In this document: piece after piece, positions 1 to 10,303 of the stretch
Layout of the letters: every line of letters begins with the position of its first letter
How positions within the stretch are numbered: position 1 is the stretch's first letter
Source: Atherix ibis
Taxonomy: Eukaryota > Arthropoda > Insecta > Diptera > Athericidae
Direction of reading: 5' to 3'
Assembly (NCBI GenBank): GCA_958298945.1
Contig: OY282606.1
Location: 54,759,920-54,823,919 of the forward strand
DNA length: 64,000 nt
Made by a program: the position numbers and the translations under genes
Notes under the pieces: generated by a model
Told to the model about the DNA's origin: nothing
The model's input: the letters and a program-made list of their open reading frames with translations, nothing else
Database searches by the model: none

Positions 1-2060
1 CTGTGATCAAATATTTTATAAATATGAACGTTTGGACAATTTTCTGTTAGCACCTTAAATAAGGTATCAAAGCTGGCAACATCCTTTCCTTGGGCAACAC
101 ATCGATCTGCTGTCCTTTTGCATACTGCACCAATACCATCCGCAGCACCTTTCCCGTGTCCGGATTCGAAATAATTCCAAGTAAATTTGGCCAAGTTTGG
201 AAACAAAAACTTTAGTTTATTGCCTAAAATATAAAACATGGTCTTATTTTAATATTGTGTAGCAGGTCCATCACTTAGAAAGTGAAGCGTGTCAACTGCA
301 TTCGGCAAATCACTTAAGACCGGTTGAAGGTGGCACCAAATGGCTGGTGGGCCATGTTCCAAGGATTCTGAGATGGTGCAATAGCTTTTTGGAGTCAGTT
401 CACCCAAACTATTATTGTTGTACACCACAACCGTATGGAGAGAAATTTGTTTTCGGGACCCTCCAAAATGAAAAGATTGGGTCTCCTCACCATATTTCAT
501 GGCATAATTTTCACTAAAATCTAAATGAATCACACATTCGTTTGATTTTAAGCGTGATTTTAAATTATTAAATTCCCTGTATTGGTGCATGATCCTTCCT
601 TGGTGTCCTAAAAACAGTTTCAAGCTTTCTTCAAATTCCTGCACAATATCCTTTAATGGCACGGTGATTAATTTTTTTGACATTTTGGAGCTTACTTTTT
701 CTGCCCCATCTTTAGGGTCCAAATACTTTTCTTTAATTGCTACCCATTTAAAATAATCGCCATTGACTGAACGATCATAGTCCATGAACTTAATTTTTTT
801 TTCAAGGCAGTTGGTACACAGTTTAAGTAAACAGTTTTCTGTGATCACAGAACAACAAATGCCTTCAAGTACATTATGAATACAATTATGTTCAAGGATC
901 TTATATTTGTGCAAGGATCTTATGATTAACTCCATATTTGCATGTCTTATACATTTACATGTGTCACGCTCCGAAACTTTCATCTCCTTTATCCAAAAAG
1001 GACGATTTTTGCAGAAGAATGAATAACTGACAGGGAAGTCCAAATGTTGTGCAAGGAATGTTTTGTGCAAGTTTTTTAACGAGTTGTTTAAAAAACGTTT
1101 TTGGTGTGTTTGTTTCAATTTTGTTATACATTCTTTTTTGCCAGCGCACATTCTACTACAATCATCTTGTTGCAAAAACATTTCAACTTTTTTTTTTTTA
1201 GTTGATAGAGGTGTAAGTTAGAAGTGTCGTATTTTTTTATTGGTCGGTTCCACTAATTAATAATAGAATTGCAGTAACTTAAGAGCTTATATTTTTTTAT
1301 AATCCTGCCGGTCATTGTATTTTGTATTATTTTTTTATGCACGCTTTTCGATGTTTGGTATTCTTCACTCAGTTGGTCGAATACAACTTCCGCAAAGAGC
1401 AATTTCTTTACTACATCGGGACTTGACGAGCAAGGGTTTGCAGTGCATATCGTTTGCACTCTCGTATTTGGGGTAGGTTTTTCCACAAACGCAACCTTTT
1501 TTAACCTTTTTCGGTTTAATTTTTTTTTATAGGCATATATTTTGTTTTTAAGCTCTCCAATTAGTTGTGTTTGCTCTTTAATTTTTTTTTCGAATGCGTA
1601 CTTCTGTTGACGCAATTTTTGGTGCTTATTTTTGGATTTTAGTAACGAGACTTCGTTACTTGGGCCAGGAATTGGCTCCGGATTTAGTTGTGGTAAACCT
1701 GGTTGTGGCGGATTAGGTTCTACGACTGGTATATTATGTTCCGGTGATCCTGGTGGAGTGTTTTGCATCAAAAAATTCGCTTCTTCAATCTGTAATTGTT
1801 CTACTTCCGCTTTATTCTTTCTAAATTTTGTAATATTTATCCTCCATCTTTTTCTTTGCAAACGCTGCTCCCGTCTGTTCCGATTTTTAATTGGTATGTA
1901 GACATTAGTCTCTTTTTTCTTTCGGTATCGTTCCCTTTCCTTTTCTTTTTGTTGCGCATATTTAACAGGATCTTCCTTAATTTTGCGCCTGCGCTCTCGT
2001 TCTTTTTCCGCGTGTAGCCTTTTTTTTTTGAAGCTCAGTTTTTTTTGTAGGTGCCATCAT
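1..2060 (-). pseudogene. Broken DDE-type DNA transposon transposase (unclassified family)
   Basis: One protein can be followed from an ATG at 2058-2060 to the window edge, but in pieces. The N-terminal part is very basic and coiled-coil-like (KERERRRKIKEDPVKYAQQ), then a Pro-rich linker, then (1181 to 249) a Cys-rich region and a probable catalytic segment with HLDFSENYAMKYGEE. After it come LHFLSDGPATQY and, downstream, GHGKGAADGIGAVCKR, which could carry the acidic DDE residues. Breaks seen: an extra A in a poly-A run near 2030, an in-frame TAG at 1253-1255, a second poly-A frame change near 1190, and an in-frame TAA at 249-251, after which the same frame stays open to base 1. Similar proteins occur in many insect and cnidarian genomes as uncharacterised proteins (from memory). 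I cannot assign a superfamily with confidence. The 3' end lies outside the window. Confidence 0.6.
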
Positions 2061-2106
2061 TCTTTAGGATTTAAAATTTAAAGAAAACAGTCAATTCCCT
2101 TTGTAA

Positions 2107-2730
2107 TGTAATTCACGTGACAATCATGTAATTCCCGTGCGTTCCAAATAGCGCACGGGAAATCACGGGAATTATGTTACAAATAAAGTACTGTTTTGAC
2201 TTAAAAGGTGTTAATGATATTTTTATTTTAAATAATAGCAACTACATCATATGCTTCATTGATTCTTACGTATAATAATGCATAGATACTAATTTAATAT
2301 TAATGTATTTAATGAAAAATTACTTACCATGGGGATTACAATATCACTTTACCAAATGAAATTACGACCACTCACTTTGAAATATTCACTGATACTGAAT
2401 ACTTCTTCTCATTTTCTTACACTATTCTAAAAATAGACCAGAATCCCGTTACAATGGCATGGGATGCAACGTTTTTTTTGTAATTTTAAACGGAATTTTA
2501 ACACGCGACATTTTATGCACGGGAATTACAGAAATGACTGGGACACTCACAAAAATACATTTAAATACCTTAACTTTTATCAAAAAAATTATTTTAGGAT
2601 ACAGAGACATCCGTTCATCTGTACCTTATAATACCTAGGTAGTAACCTAATGATTTGGTTTTCTATTTTCGGAGATAATTTTAACTTTTTATGAGCAAGT
2701 ATGGCATGGGACATGCCACGGGAATTACAT
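2107..2730. repeat. Subterminal repeats of the DDE transposon (GCACGGGAATTACA motif)
   Basis: A 14-bp motif recurs in both orientations: 2127-2141 (inverted), 2152-2161 (partial), 2164-2174, 2517-2530 and 2716-2729, with a degenerate inverted copy at 2107-2120. The copies at 2132-2141 and 2152-2161 form a perfect 10-bp hairpin with a 10-nt loop. The block lies directly upstream of the transposase start, as expected for transposase-binding subterminal repeats. The outer terminus of the element was not identified. Confidence 0.5.
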
Positions 2731-2857
2731 TTTGGCTATTAAAGTATAATTTTCGATTTAAATTACTTAAAAATATAAAAATATTATTAGTGCGCCAAGT
2801 AGACAAGTGGTTTATGAAGAGTAATCGCTAGAAATAAATTTTGTTTTTTCGATTTTT

Positions 2858-3541
2858 TTAAGTTTTATCCGCTCGGCCACGGAATATCAATGTTTTCAAA
2901 TATTCACCCGTATATACATTTCGGTTTGGATTATTATTATTTGAGTTAACCGTGTTTCTACTATTGTTTTCGAACTTTGACCAATTATCTGTCAATAAAT
3001 TTTCCGATTCAAAAAGATTAAATGCTTCTCTTATATTAGAAATATTTCTACCTATCAGAATAGAAGCTAAATGCGGATTCAAATTATTTTTAAAAGTTCT
3101 AAAAATTATTTTTTCATTATTATCAGGTTTAAATTCATCTGGTGAATCCTGGTCTAACTCATATTTAATATTTAATTTATTTAATATAGTACGTAAATTA
3201 TAATAATAATTTCTTACATTGAAGTTTTTTAAGTTGAACGCTTCATGATACATCCGATGATAAGTTTCCCTGGGACTAAATGCTGTAATTAATTCCCGCT
3301 TCACTTCGTTCCATGTGGGGTTGAGTCCTAAACCTCGAACAACTTCAGCAGCTCGTCCTTGAATTTTGGTGTTGATTATTTTTTTTCCCAAATAATTTTT
3401 CAAAGGTTGTATAGAAGTGAGGGTAATTATTGCCTCAACTTCCTTTAAAAAATTATACAACGAAAAACTATCGTCGCCTCGAAATTCTTTAAGGTTATTA
3501 ATTTCCCTTATTAACTCGGTTTGTCCCAAAATTAACGCCAT
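2858..3541 (-). pseudogene. Ty3/gypsy-type Gag, truncated
   Basis: An open frame of 227 codons starts MALILGQTELIREINNLKEF and resembles the capsid region of 17.6/297-type Drosophila retrotransposon Gags, which are usually about twice as long. An Asn-rich linker (VNSNNNNPNRNVYTGEYLK) is followed by a short foreign tail and a stop. There is no zinc knuckle, protease or pol downstream; sequence below 2858 belongs to other material. The primer site and LTR lie upstream at 3761-4456, so this is the 5' end of an element cut off within gag. The coding part itself is not interrupted. Confidence 0.7.
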
Positions 3542-3760
3542 TTTTTTTTTTTTTTATTAAACTTTTTCACTGCACTTTAATAAGAATTATTTAACTTTGT
3601 CTTTATAATTTTATAATTAGTGTTTTATTGTAAATGGTTTTTTTTATGTGTGTGTTGTTGTTGTTAATGTTGTTCTGTGTTCAATTTACGTTCACGTAAA
3701 AAGAATTCACTTTTTTTTTTGTAAAAAAAAACAAAACAATTCCTATTACTTAAGAAAGGA

Positions 3761-3778
3761 ATCCTACCGACTGCGCCA
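3761..3778 (-). other. Retrotransposon primer-binding site, tRNA-Ser type
   Basis: On the minus strand the sequence reads TGGCGCAGTCGGTAGGAT, complementary to the 3' end of insect tRNA-Ser including CCA. This is the primer site used by 17.6/297/ZAM-type gypsy elements. It lies about 220 bp upstream of the gag start and directly after the LTR end. Confidence 0.8.
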
Positions 3779-4456
3779 GTTATAGTTCGTGGTTATTGAT
3801 GAAGGAATAATTATGTTTTCTTCAGATAATATAATTAAAACACAAACACTTTTCTTACAAACACTATTTATTAAAACACAATATATATGTATATAATTAA
3901 TTAAGACAAGAACAAAAACTGATTTTAAGTTTTCGTGACGAGGACTGATTTAGAACTGCACTATATAATAAAAATACATATTCTCCAAGGCGTCGCTTGG
4001 TATATTAAATGCTTAATAATCTATTTTAAGGTTTGTGAGAACATTCCAAAAGGAACTTAAGATAAAGTATTTTAAGCTGACAAATCGAAAAACAATTATT
4101 CATATTACGAAGTATTTAAAAAGTATTTATGCATAAAATTAATATGATATCTTGAATATTAATTTTATAAAACTAAGATACATTGTATTCCAAGAAAAAT
4201 ATTAAAATATATTTTGTTTGGACGTAACTTGCGCGCACCATAACAATAGCTATAAAACGTTCTAAGTAAATCAATAACCTTTGGAAGAACGTTGGGAAGA
4301 AAATATTTAGCTGGTTGGCCAACTAACGAAATAGTAGTTAGAGTGCGTGTGTTGAATTACTTGCCATATTTACTATTACTTTCAAAACTTTTTTAATATA
4401 AAAATGTATTTTAAAATATGATTTTACTCGAATACAGTTTGACTGATACTGACACT
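3779..4456 (-). repeat. Probable 5' LTR of the truncated gypsy element
   Basis: The inner edge is fixed by the primer site. The outer edge is my estimate: ending at GACACT (4456) gives an LTR with AGT...ACT termini, as in 17.6-type elements. No second LTR is present for comparison, so the outer limit is uncertain. Confidence 0.45.
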
Positions 4457-5589
4457 TGGTATGAAATGAATGTCAATTTAAACATTATGGAGGTAGTCGG
4501 ACACAACATTATTAGTAACATACTATACTTACTAGAACTAGTGTAAAAAATAAGGCCCAAAATGTTGCGTAGATTTCGTTTATACTACTTTTTATATAGG
4601 ATGGAATATAGAACAGTCCTTCTTAGTTTAAAAAAATAAAATTAATAATATTATTTTAACAATCAAAAGTCTTGTTTGGCTGGTCAATGCCAAGCGATTA
4701 CTTACTTGTCGTGTAGTTAGCATTACAAAAGAAGCAGATCAACAAAGTTGGTATCTTTTTATAGGTTCCTTATCAATAAGTTGGGACCTGATTTTAGTTC
4801 TTAGATTTTGTCAACAGATGGATTAATGTTCATTTTTCTCAATACTCCCCAAAAAAGTAGAAAATTATTTTGCTATCAAACCAACTCTGGACGAGTTGCA
4901 TTGGAAAATTCACAACTAATCCTTGATAGTCAAAATTGGCATTTTCAAATGAAGACTTATCTATTTTCTCCTTATCCCGTTTGATTGATGTCATAGTTAT
5001 AAAGTCTCCTTACAGATTTATTTATTGAATTTTTTCCAAATCTATAATAATGTAGAGCATTAATTAGTTGTAAAAAGAGCCGTTTAAGCAAAAAATTATT
5101 GAAACTTCGTAAATGTTAGAATTTGAGAAAAAAATTGTAGACTGCCGTTTAACACCAAAACTTGCTCGTTAAGACATCCGTTTAATCAACTTGCTCGTTA
5201 AGACATCGATTTTTTTTGTATTAGGATTGGGTTGCCCTAATATAAATACATGTTTTAAATTGTAGAAAAATTCATTAATAAAACAAATGAAGGAAAAAAA
5301 CAATTGACTGGTTAATGGCATTTGATAAAGAAATTTACCAGTGTACAAGTTGTGTGTTTATTCAGGCATATTTTGATGAGTTTAGGATATTCTCCAAATG
5401 TGACACATGTAAGTAAATGAATAAAGATCTCAAAAATTCTACTAGTATATCTAGATAAATAGAATATTTGGAAAAATACAATATATAAAAAAAATTCCAT
5501 AATCTAAATCTGACCTTCAGGGTTAATATCGCAATGGCTTATACCTTTGATGTTGAAGGTATTCTTGAGGTAGATTTGTTTTCCACTAC
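4457..5589. other. Non-coding stretch with a short direct repeat
   Basis: AT-rich, with no gene recognised. It holds a perfect 20-bp direct repeat, AACTTGCTCGTTAAGACATC, at 5159-5178 and 5188-5207 (period 29 bp). Short open frames here show no family resemblance. Confidence 0.5.
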
Positions 5590-5935
5590 TTCTCTGACTT
5601 CCAAAAATACTTCATGCTACCGAAAAACTTGTTTGCGTAATCAGGAATGTTCCCCAATGAATATAGGCAACTTTTTTTATGCTTAACACAAAATTTAATG
5701 GCTCCAAATTTCGTTGTTCTATTTTTCGTAACGCACTTCAAAAGCACAATTTCACTTGGTTTTCGTGTCAATAAAAAGCATTGGATGCTTTTTAGTGACA
5801 CGAAAAATAGTTGCAAAGGAGTACCTTTCTTTACACTTGAAATACCATTGACGCTAAGTCCTAGAATCTCCAACGCATTTTTTATATCTTCAGTCGATGT
5901 TGAATGGTGGCATTATAAGCCGTTTCTGCCTTAGG
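5590..5935 (-). pseudogene. Jockey-clade LINE Gag (PRE_C2HC region) relic
   Basis: The minus strand encodes DIKNALEILGLSVNGISSVK followed by KGTPLQLFFVSLK, the pattern of the PRE_C2HC domain that precedes the zinc knuckles in jockey-type ORF1 proteins. A frame change and a stop lie before it. Downstream, FCVKHKKSCLYSLGNIPDYA weakly recalls the CCHC region. Homology is broken right after FFVSLK by an inverted duplication at 5760-5806. It is a decayed fragment. Confidence 0.5.
5760..5806. repeat. 22-bp snap-back inverted repeat inside the jockey Gag relic
   Basis: Arms at 5760-5781 and 5785-5806 are complementary at 21 of 22 positions with a 3-nt loop (TGG). The arm nearer the Gag start codes for the conserved FFVSLK region; the other arm is its inverted copy. 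Confidence 0.85.
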
Positions 5936-6199
5936 CTGGTTTGTGTGAAAGATTTGCTTTATTTCCTCGAGGTACTGGACAATGCTTCTATAAGCTCAGT
6001 ACCAATACGTTTGGTAATGGCACGACCTAGCTCAACAAAATTTATAATGGTTGTGACGAAGATGGGTTGTGGCTTATTCGCTTGTGAAAAGAGTTTTTTA
6101 TTTCAAAAGAATTGAATGCGAACCAAGGCGTAGTGAAATTGTAAATTTTTATTCATGTGTATTTGTTAAAATAAATAATTTATGAGGTGTTCTTACTGA

Positions 6200-6735
6200 C
6201 TATTTCCTGGCAGATCGTTTACGGTCCTTGGATTGTTGATGCAAACCTTTGACTTCAAGTAGTCCCACAGGAAAGTCTAGCGTCGTGATATCAGGCGAAC
6301 GCGGACGTCAGTCAAAATCACAATTTTTTTTCAAATGCTCAGAGAGCAATGGCTTCAAAAATAGAATGTAGTTTGAGCTGTGTGGGGTGGAGCGCCATTT
6401 TATTGAAACCAGAAGTTTACGAATAATTTCCATTAAAAAATGTATTATCACAGTTCGATAACGCTCCTGATTGACAGTTGTTGCTTGACCACGTTCATCT
6501 TCAAAAAAGAACGGCTCCGATGACCATATCAGCACAAATACCGCACCATCCAGTAACTTTGTGGTCGTGAAGAGATACCGCTTCAATAATTTGAGGGTTT
6601 TCAGTCCCGTAGAACCGACAATTTTGTTTGCATACGGTTCCGTTTAACGTCAAATGCGCTTCATCTTTTTTTTCTCCACGCTCGTTGAGTTTTCACAATT
6701 GAAAAGTTATTTTGAATGTTCATCTGAACAATTTC
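6200..6735 (-). pseudogene. Mariner/Tc1-superfamily transposase relic (central and C-terminal part)
   Basis: Across several frames the minus strand shows DEAHLTLNGTVCKQNCRFYG, TENPQIIEAVSLHDHKVTGW, ERGQATTVNQERYRTVI and then DWRPRSPDITTLDFPVGLLEV. These match in order the DEAHFxLNG, WCG, FFFE and PPRSxDLTPLDFFLWG blocks of insect mariner-like transposases that carry a VNGxRY motif. Several frame changes and stops separate the blocks. No terminal repeats were found. Confidence 0.6.
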
Positions 6736-6747
6736 AATACGGTTGGG

Positions 6748-7690
6748 TTATGAAACTTCGAGTGAAGTTTCATAAACGTGCTGTATGATAGCTGTGAGAC
6801 AAAACTTGTCAAAATTATGGTTCACCTTGTATTTTATAATTTTTGTAACTTTTTTAAAAATGTTGTTAAGTTCTTCGCTCATATGCTTCGACACAAAGGC
6901 TGCTCTGTGAAGGATGCAATACAGCCCGATAATTTGTGTTGATTTATGTTTAATTAATGTTTGAAGCCCTGCTTTGTGTTCTGACATTACTTGTAAGTGT
7001 GCTCTGTCAGTATAGAGTCCCACGCAATTATTCCACTTCATGTCGTTGTCACCAAGAAAAGTTTCAATTATATTTAAAATTTCTTTAGAAATAGTTTTGC
7101 CAGAAATGGGATTCAAAATATCTTCTATTGTTGTACAATTTTGATGATCTCCAGTTAAACACACTGATTTGACAAATAAACAACAAATACACCAATTTGG
7201 TAGTGGTAGTTTTATTTATTTTTCGGAGCACACTTTCACTTCGACATACAATCATACAATAAATTTTTTCTTATTATTCTATATACGAAAACTTCATTTT
7301 CTAATTACTGCCTACTTAGTTTTGTTTGGACTCTATATAATAACTTAAAAATAATTGCAAGTGAAATTAATTCATCTCAACATCTATTATACTATTTTTT
7401 GCAACATACCAAACATATGCAATTAAATGAGCATCTTTAGCTATATGCGTTGCCTCATCTAATTGTACGGCGAATTTCAAAGTACGCAGTCTAGAAACTA
7501 ACTCGTTGCAAAAATCTTCAGATATATTATTGCTTCTTGTTCCAACTATTATGAGCAAGTTATATTTGTCACAACTGTTTTGCATATAATTCGCCCAATA
7601 TTTGGCAGAACGAAAGTTTCTCTATTGTGTGTGGTTTATTATTTATATGTGGTAATTCTGTAAGAAACTTGGTTCGAAGCTAACAAGGCA
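6748..7690 (-). pseudogene. hAT transposase relic, ZBED5/SCAND3-like (C-terminal piece)
   Basis: The piece nearest the LINE reads ALLASNQVSYRITTYK, two stops, then THNRETFVLPNIGR, matching the hAT KALxASYxVAxxIAKxxKPH...TIxExLILPA region. Next (7585-7367) is the block with FAVQLDEATHIAKDAHLIAY, then (7164-6748) CVGLYTDRAHLQVMSEHKAG and YCILHRAAFVSKHMSEELNN, which are the catalytic-core blocks of ZBED5-type proteins. Stops and gaps interrupt it. The N-terminal zinc-finger part lies at 8941-9160 beyond an inserted LINE. The C-terminal end of the transposase is missing. Confidence 0.7.
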
Positions 7691-7693
7691 TTT

Positions 7694-8940
7694 TTTTTTT
7701 TTTTTTTTTTATTTGACAGGTTTTCATTTCTATGTTACAACACATAGACATGAGAACACAGTCACTCCTATGGAGCATATAGCGGCACTAGAGCCTCTGT
7801 GAACTCTCTCCATCTGCTTCTGTCTTGAGCGAGCCTTTTTACTTCCGACCATGATTTGCCAGTTTGTTGGTGTTCGCGCTCGACTGATCTTCTCCAAGTG
7901 GTCCTTGGACGTCCTCTGCTGCGATTGCCCTGTGGGTTCCAATCTAGTGCCATCCTTGCTATGTCCGTAGGTGGTTTTCGCAAGGTGTGGCCAATCCAAC
8001 TCCATTTCCTGCGTTTGATGTTATCTAGCAGGGGTATTTGCTTCGTGAGAAGAAGCAGCTCATCGTTCGTTATCCAGTTCGGCCAGAAGATCTTGCTTAT
8101 GCGCCTCAAGCATCTGTTCACAAATGCCTGTGGCTTGCGAGTCGTGCTGACTGTTACTTTCCATGTTTCGCAGCCGTACAGCAGGACTGGCTTGACGTTT
8201 GAGTTGAATATTCGAAGTTTGAGTGCTATGGAGAGATGATTGGAACGCCATACGTTCCCAAGTGAGGTGTACGCTTGTCGCGCCTTGTTGATGCGCGTTT
8301 GGATGTCTATTTCAGTTCCACCATCCTTGCTGAGCATGCTGCCAAGGTAACAGAACTTTTCGACATCTTCGACTTGGGTACCGTGTAGCATCAAGGGTCT
8401 CTCGCAGGTGGCGCCGACACGCATCAATTTGGTCTTTTTGATGTTGATTCTCATCCCAACTTTTTCTGCGTTGGAGGCCAGTGCATTCAGTTTCTCCTGA
8501 ATGCCGTTGAAGGTGTGGGACATGAGGCATATGTCGTCGGCGTAGTCCAGGTCGTGGAGCTTCTCACACAGTGTCCACTGTATACCGTTGCTGGCTGTGC
8601 TGTTCGTGCGTTGAAGAACTTGGTCTAGGGCGATTATGAAGAGGATAGGCGAGATTATGCAACCCTGCCTGACTCCTCTCGAGATGTTGAATGTATCGCT
8701 GTTTCGTCCTTTGAGACGCACTCTACACGGGGCCTCGCGGTATAGTTCTCGGATTAGATCGATTATGGCCTGCGGGATGCCTAGTTCAGCCAAAGCACTC
8801 CAGATGGCGTCGCGAGAAATCATGTCGAAGGCTCTTTCGAAGTCAACGAAGAGAAGATAGAGCGGGCTGTTCCATTCGTTCGACTGTTCAATGATCATTC
8901 TTAGGCTGTTGATGTGATCAATACAGGAGCGGTTTGGTCT
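7694..8940 (-). mobile_element. 5'-truncated RTE-like LINE inserted in the hAT relic
   Basis: The minus-strand insert has a poly-A tail (poly-T at 7691-7710 on the plus strand). It is flanked by an 11-bp target duplication, ACAAGGCATTT, at 7683-7693 and 8941-8951. It contains the C-terminal half of the reverse transcriptase ORF, a short 3' UTR of about 57 bp, and no upstream endonuclease, as expected of a target-primed, 5'-truncated insertion. The clean duplication and undamaged ORF indicate a recent event. GC content is visibly higher than in its surroundings. Confidence 0.85.
7768..8940 (-). CDS. Reverse transcriptase C-terminal half of the RTE-like LINE
   Basis: The open frame runs uninterrupted through the LINE to a stop at 7768. 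RT motifs in order: LYLLFVDFERAFDMISRDAI (motif A with catalytic Asp), NISRGVRQGCIISPILF (motif B), LDYADDICLMSH (the YADD box), then LLYGCETW and a Trp/Arg-rich C-terminal domain (RRKWSWIGHTLRK) typical of RTE-type and related endonuclease-reverse transcriptases. The frame remains open into the flanking hAT sequence, so the apparent start (MFLQMPC, 8961) belongs to the host relic and is not the LINE's own start. The fingers region and the apurinic endonuclease are missing, so it should not be autonomous. Confidence 0.85.
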   Translation of the reverse strand, partial: RPNRSCIDHINSLRMIIEQSNEWNSPLYLLFVDFERAFDMISRDAIWSALAELGIPQAIIDLIRELYREAPCRVRLKGRNSDTFNISRGVRQGCIISPILFIIALDQVLQRTNSTASNGIQWTLCEKLHDLDYADDICLMSHTFNGIQEKLNALASNAEKVGMRINIKKTKLMRVGATCERPLMLHGTQVEDVEKFCYLGSMLSKDGGTEIDIQTRINKARQAYTSLGNVWRSNHLSIALKLRIFNSNVKPVLLYGCETWKVTVSTTRKPQAFVNRCLRRISKIFWPNWITNDELLLLTKQIPLLDNIKRRKWSWIGHTLRKPPTDIARMALDWNPQGNRSRGRPRTTWRRSVEREHQQTGKSWSEVKRLAQDRSRWREFTEALVPLYAP

Positions 8941-9160
8941 ACAAGGCATTTGAAGGAACAAAAAGTATTCTTTTGAATGTTTGATTTGATTATTAACTTT
9001 TTCTAATTTTCTGCGGACTTTTCAATGTATTCTGAAAGTTTCAAGATGCCGTTTTAATTGAACTGATTTCATACTATCTGCAGCCAAAAGTTTTGTACAC
9101 AACAAACACATTGGTTTTCTAAGCCATCTATGGGGTTGGCAACTTGGTTTCAAGGCTTCA
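8941..9160 (-). pseudogene. hAT transposase relic, N-terminal BED-like zinc-finger part
   Basis: The minus strand reads RKPMCLLCTKLLAADSMKSV then QLKRHLETFRIH, a C-x2-C...H pattern with the KPxCLxCxKxLAxxSMKxxxLKRHLET signature of ZBED5-like proteins. A stop follows, and then a lysine-rich stretch up to the LINE junction at 8940. Together with 6748-7690 it forms one hAT gene split by the LINE. Confidence 0.65.
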
Positions 9161-9310
9161 TTCCCATATACGGCACAAAACTTTTTGTGTACCTGCGAGG
9201 CGTTCTTGCCTTTTCGGAAATAATACAATAAAATATGTCTAAAATACACGTCTAGTCCTTCCATTTTTAAATTTGGATGAAAACAAAACTCAATAGCTAA
9301 ACGATACAAT
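9150..9310 (-). pseudogene. Mariner transposase N-terminal fragment
   Basis: FRHILLYYFRKGKNASQVHK and KFCAVYGNEALKP match the first helix-turn-helix of mauritiana/Hsmar-type mariner transposases (xxLLYYFRKGKxAxxxxxxxCxVYGExxL). It joins directly to the hAT zinc finger with no spacer. It seems to belong to a different mariner lineage from the relic at 6200-6735. Confidence 0.55.
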
Positions 9311-10044
9311 TTTTTACTAAATTAAAGGCGGAAGTTCAAACAACAACAAAACAATATAGGTTAGGTGCTTTGAATACGTTGACTTAAAAAAAGAACGAGC
9401 TAATACCATCTTTTGACAAAATCCGCAATCACTTACTTGCCAACCCAATATAATAACGCCTGTGAATCCTAATGATAAATAAGATCAATTATATTTCCTG
9501 GTTTTTCTTGCATTCGCGCTACCTTTACTTGTATAAGCGTCAGCATATTCATTAGTAGTAGATTTTCTCTTGTATTCGTTTAGAAATTTATCCATCAAAA
9601 TATTAGGTTTTTTTTTTAAAAATTTATAACAAAAACACTACAATGACAGAAGAAGAGCATTTGACAATAAACACTGGCGTTTCTCTACCTAGCAGGTTTT
9701 TTAACGTTCATGATTGTTGAAGATTACATTTCTGTCAAATTTTTCGTTCCTCACTTCCTGGACGGTTTGAGCGTTTGTAGTGCTTCTATGTGTGTCCCAG
9801 AAGCTGGCAATTTCGAAACCTCATTGGGTTTGGGTAATATTTTTTTCCATCAAAGTTGTTTACTTTGTTTTAGAGATAAAATAGTCAGAAGTGAGCACGG
9901 CAATATAGGAAAACATTAGCTTGGCAACATTTTACTAAGTTTGAAATGAATGAAGAGCTTGGAGGGTGGGATAATAAGATGCATGTTATAGCAAATTTTA
10001 TCTGACGCATTAGCCTTTATAGTTCCCAAAAATGGTCCAGTCTG
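9311..10044. other. Unassigned spacer
   Basis: No gene or element is recognised. One open frame of 69 codons (9710-9919, plus strand) has no resemblance I can name and no coding-like composition. Confidence 0.4.
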
Positions 10045-10270
10045 TTTGTCTACGCATGAGTAAGGGTATTAAATTCTGTTCGGTTAGCCCGCTCATTGCC
10101 GAGCCAATACCACTCGATATTGGGAACCCAATACAACTCGATGGTTCTATTGTTTAATAGGCTACGACGAATCTCGAGGAGTACCAGATCATTTGGTGAT
10201 CAATGAATGGGTTTCAAGGCTGCAAGACTATCGGTAAAAATATTTACGCTGCGATGTTTGGGAAAATTAT
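10045..10270 (-). pseudogene. LINE RNase H relic, copy B
   Basis: The minus strand reads NVNIFTDSLAALKPIH, a stop, then LVLLEIRRSLLNNRTIELYW, WVPN and GNERAN. This follows the RNase H order SDSxAAL...WVPGHxGIxGNExAD of I/R1/LOA-type LINEs. It is short, stop-containing and lacks flanking RT. Confidence 0.55.
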
Positions 10271-10303
10271 TGCAGTCCTAATTGTCCACAAAAATTATTG
10301 CAA

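Noticed and set aside
2866..2884. A functional tRNA-Ser gene
   Set aside because: Only an A-box-like stretch is present; no anticodon arm, B box or acceptor pairing follows.
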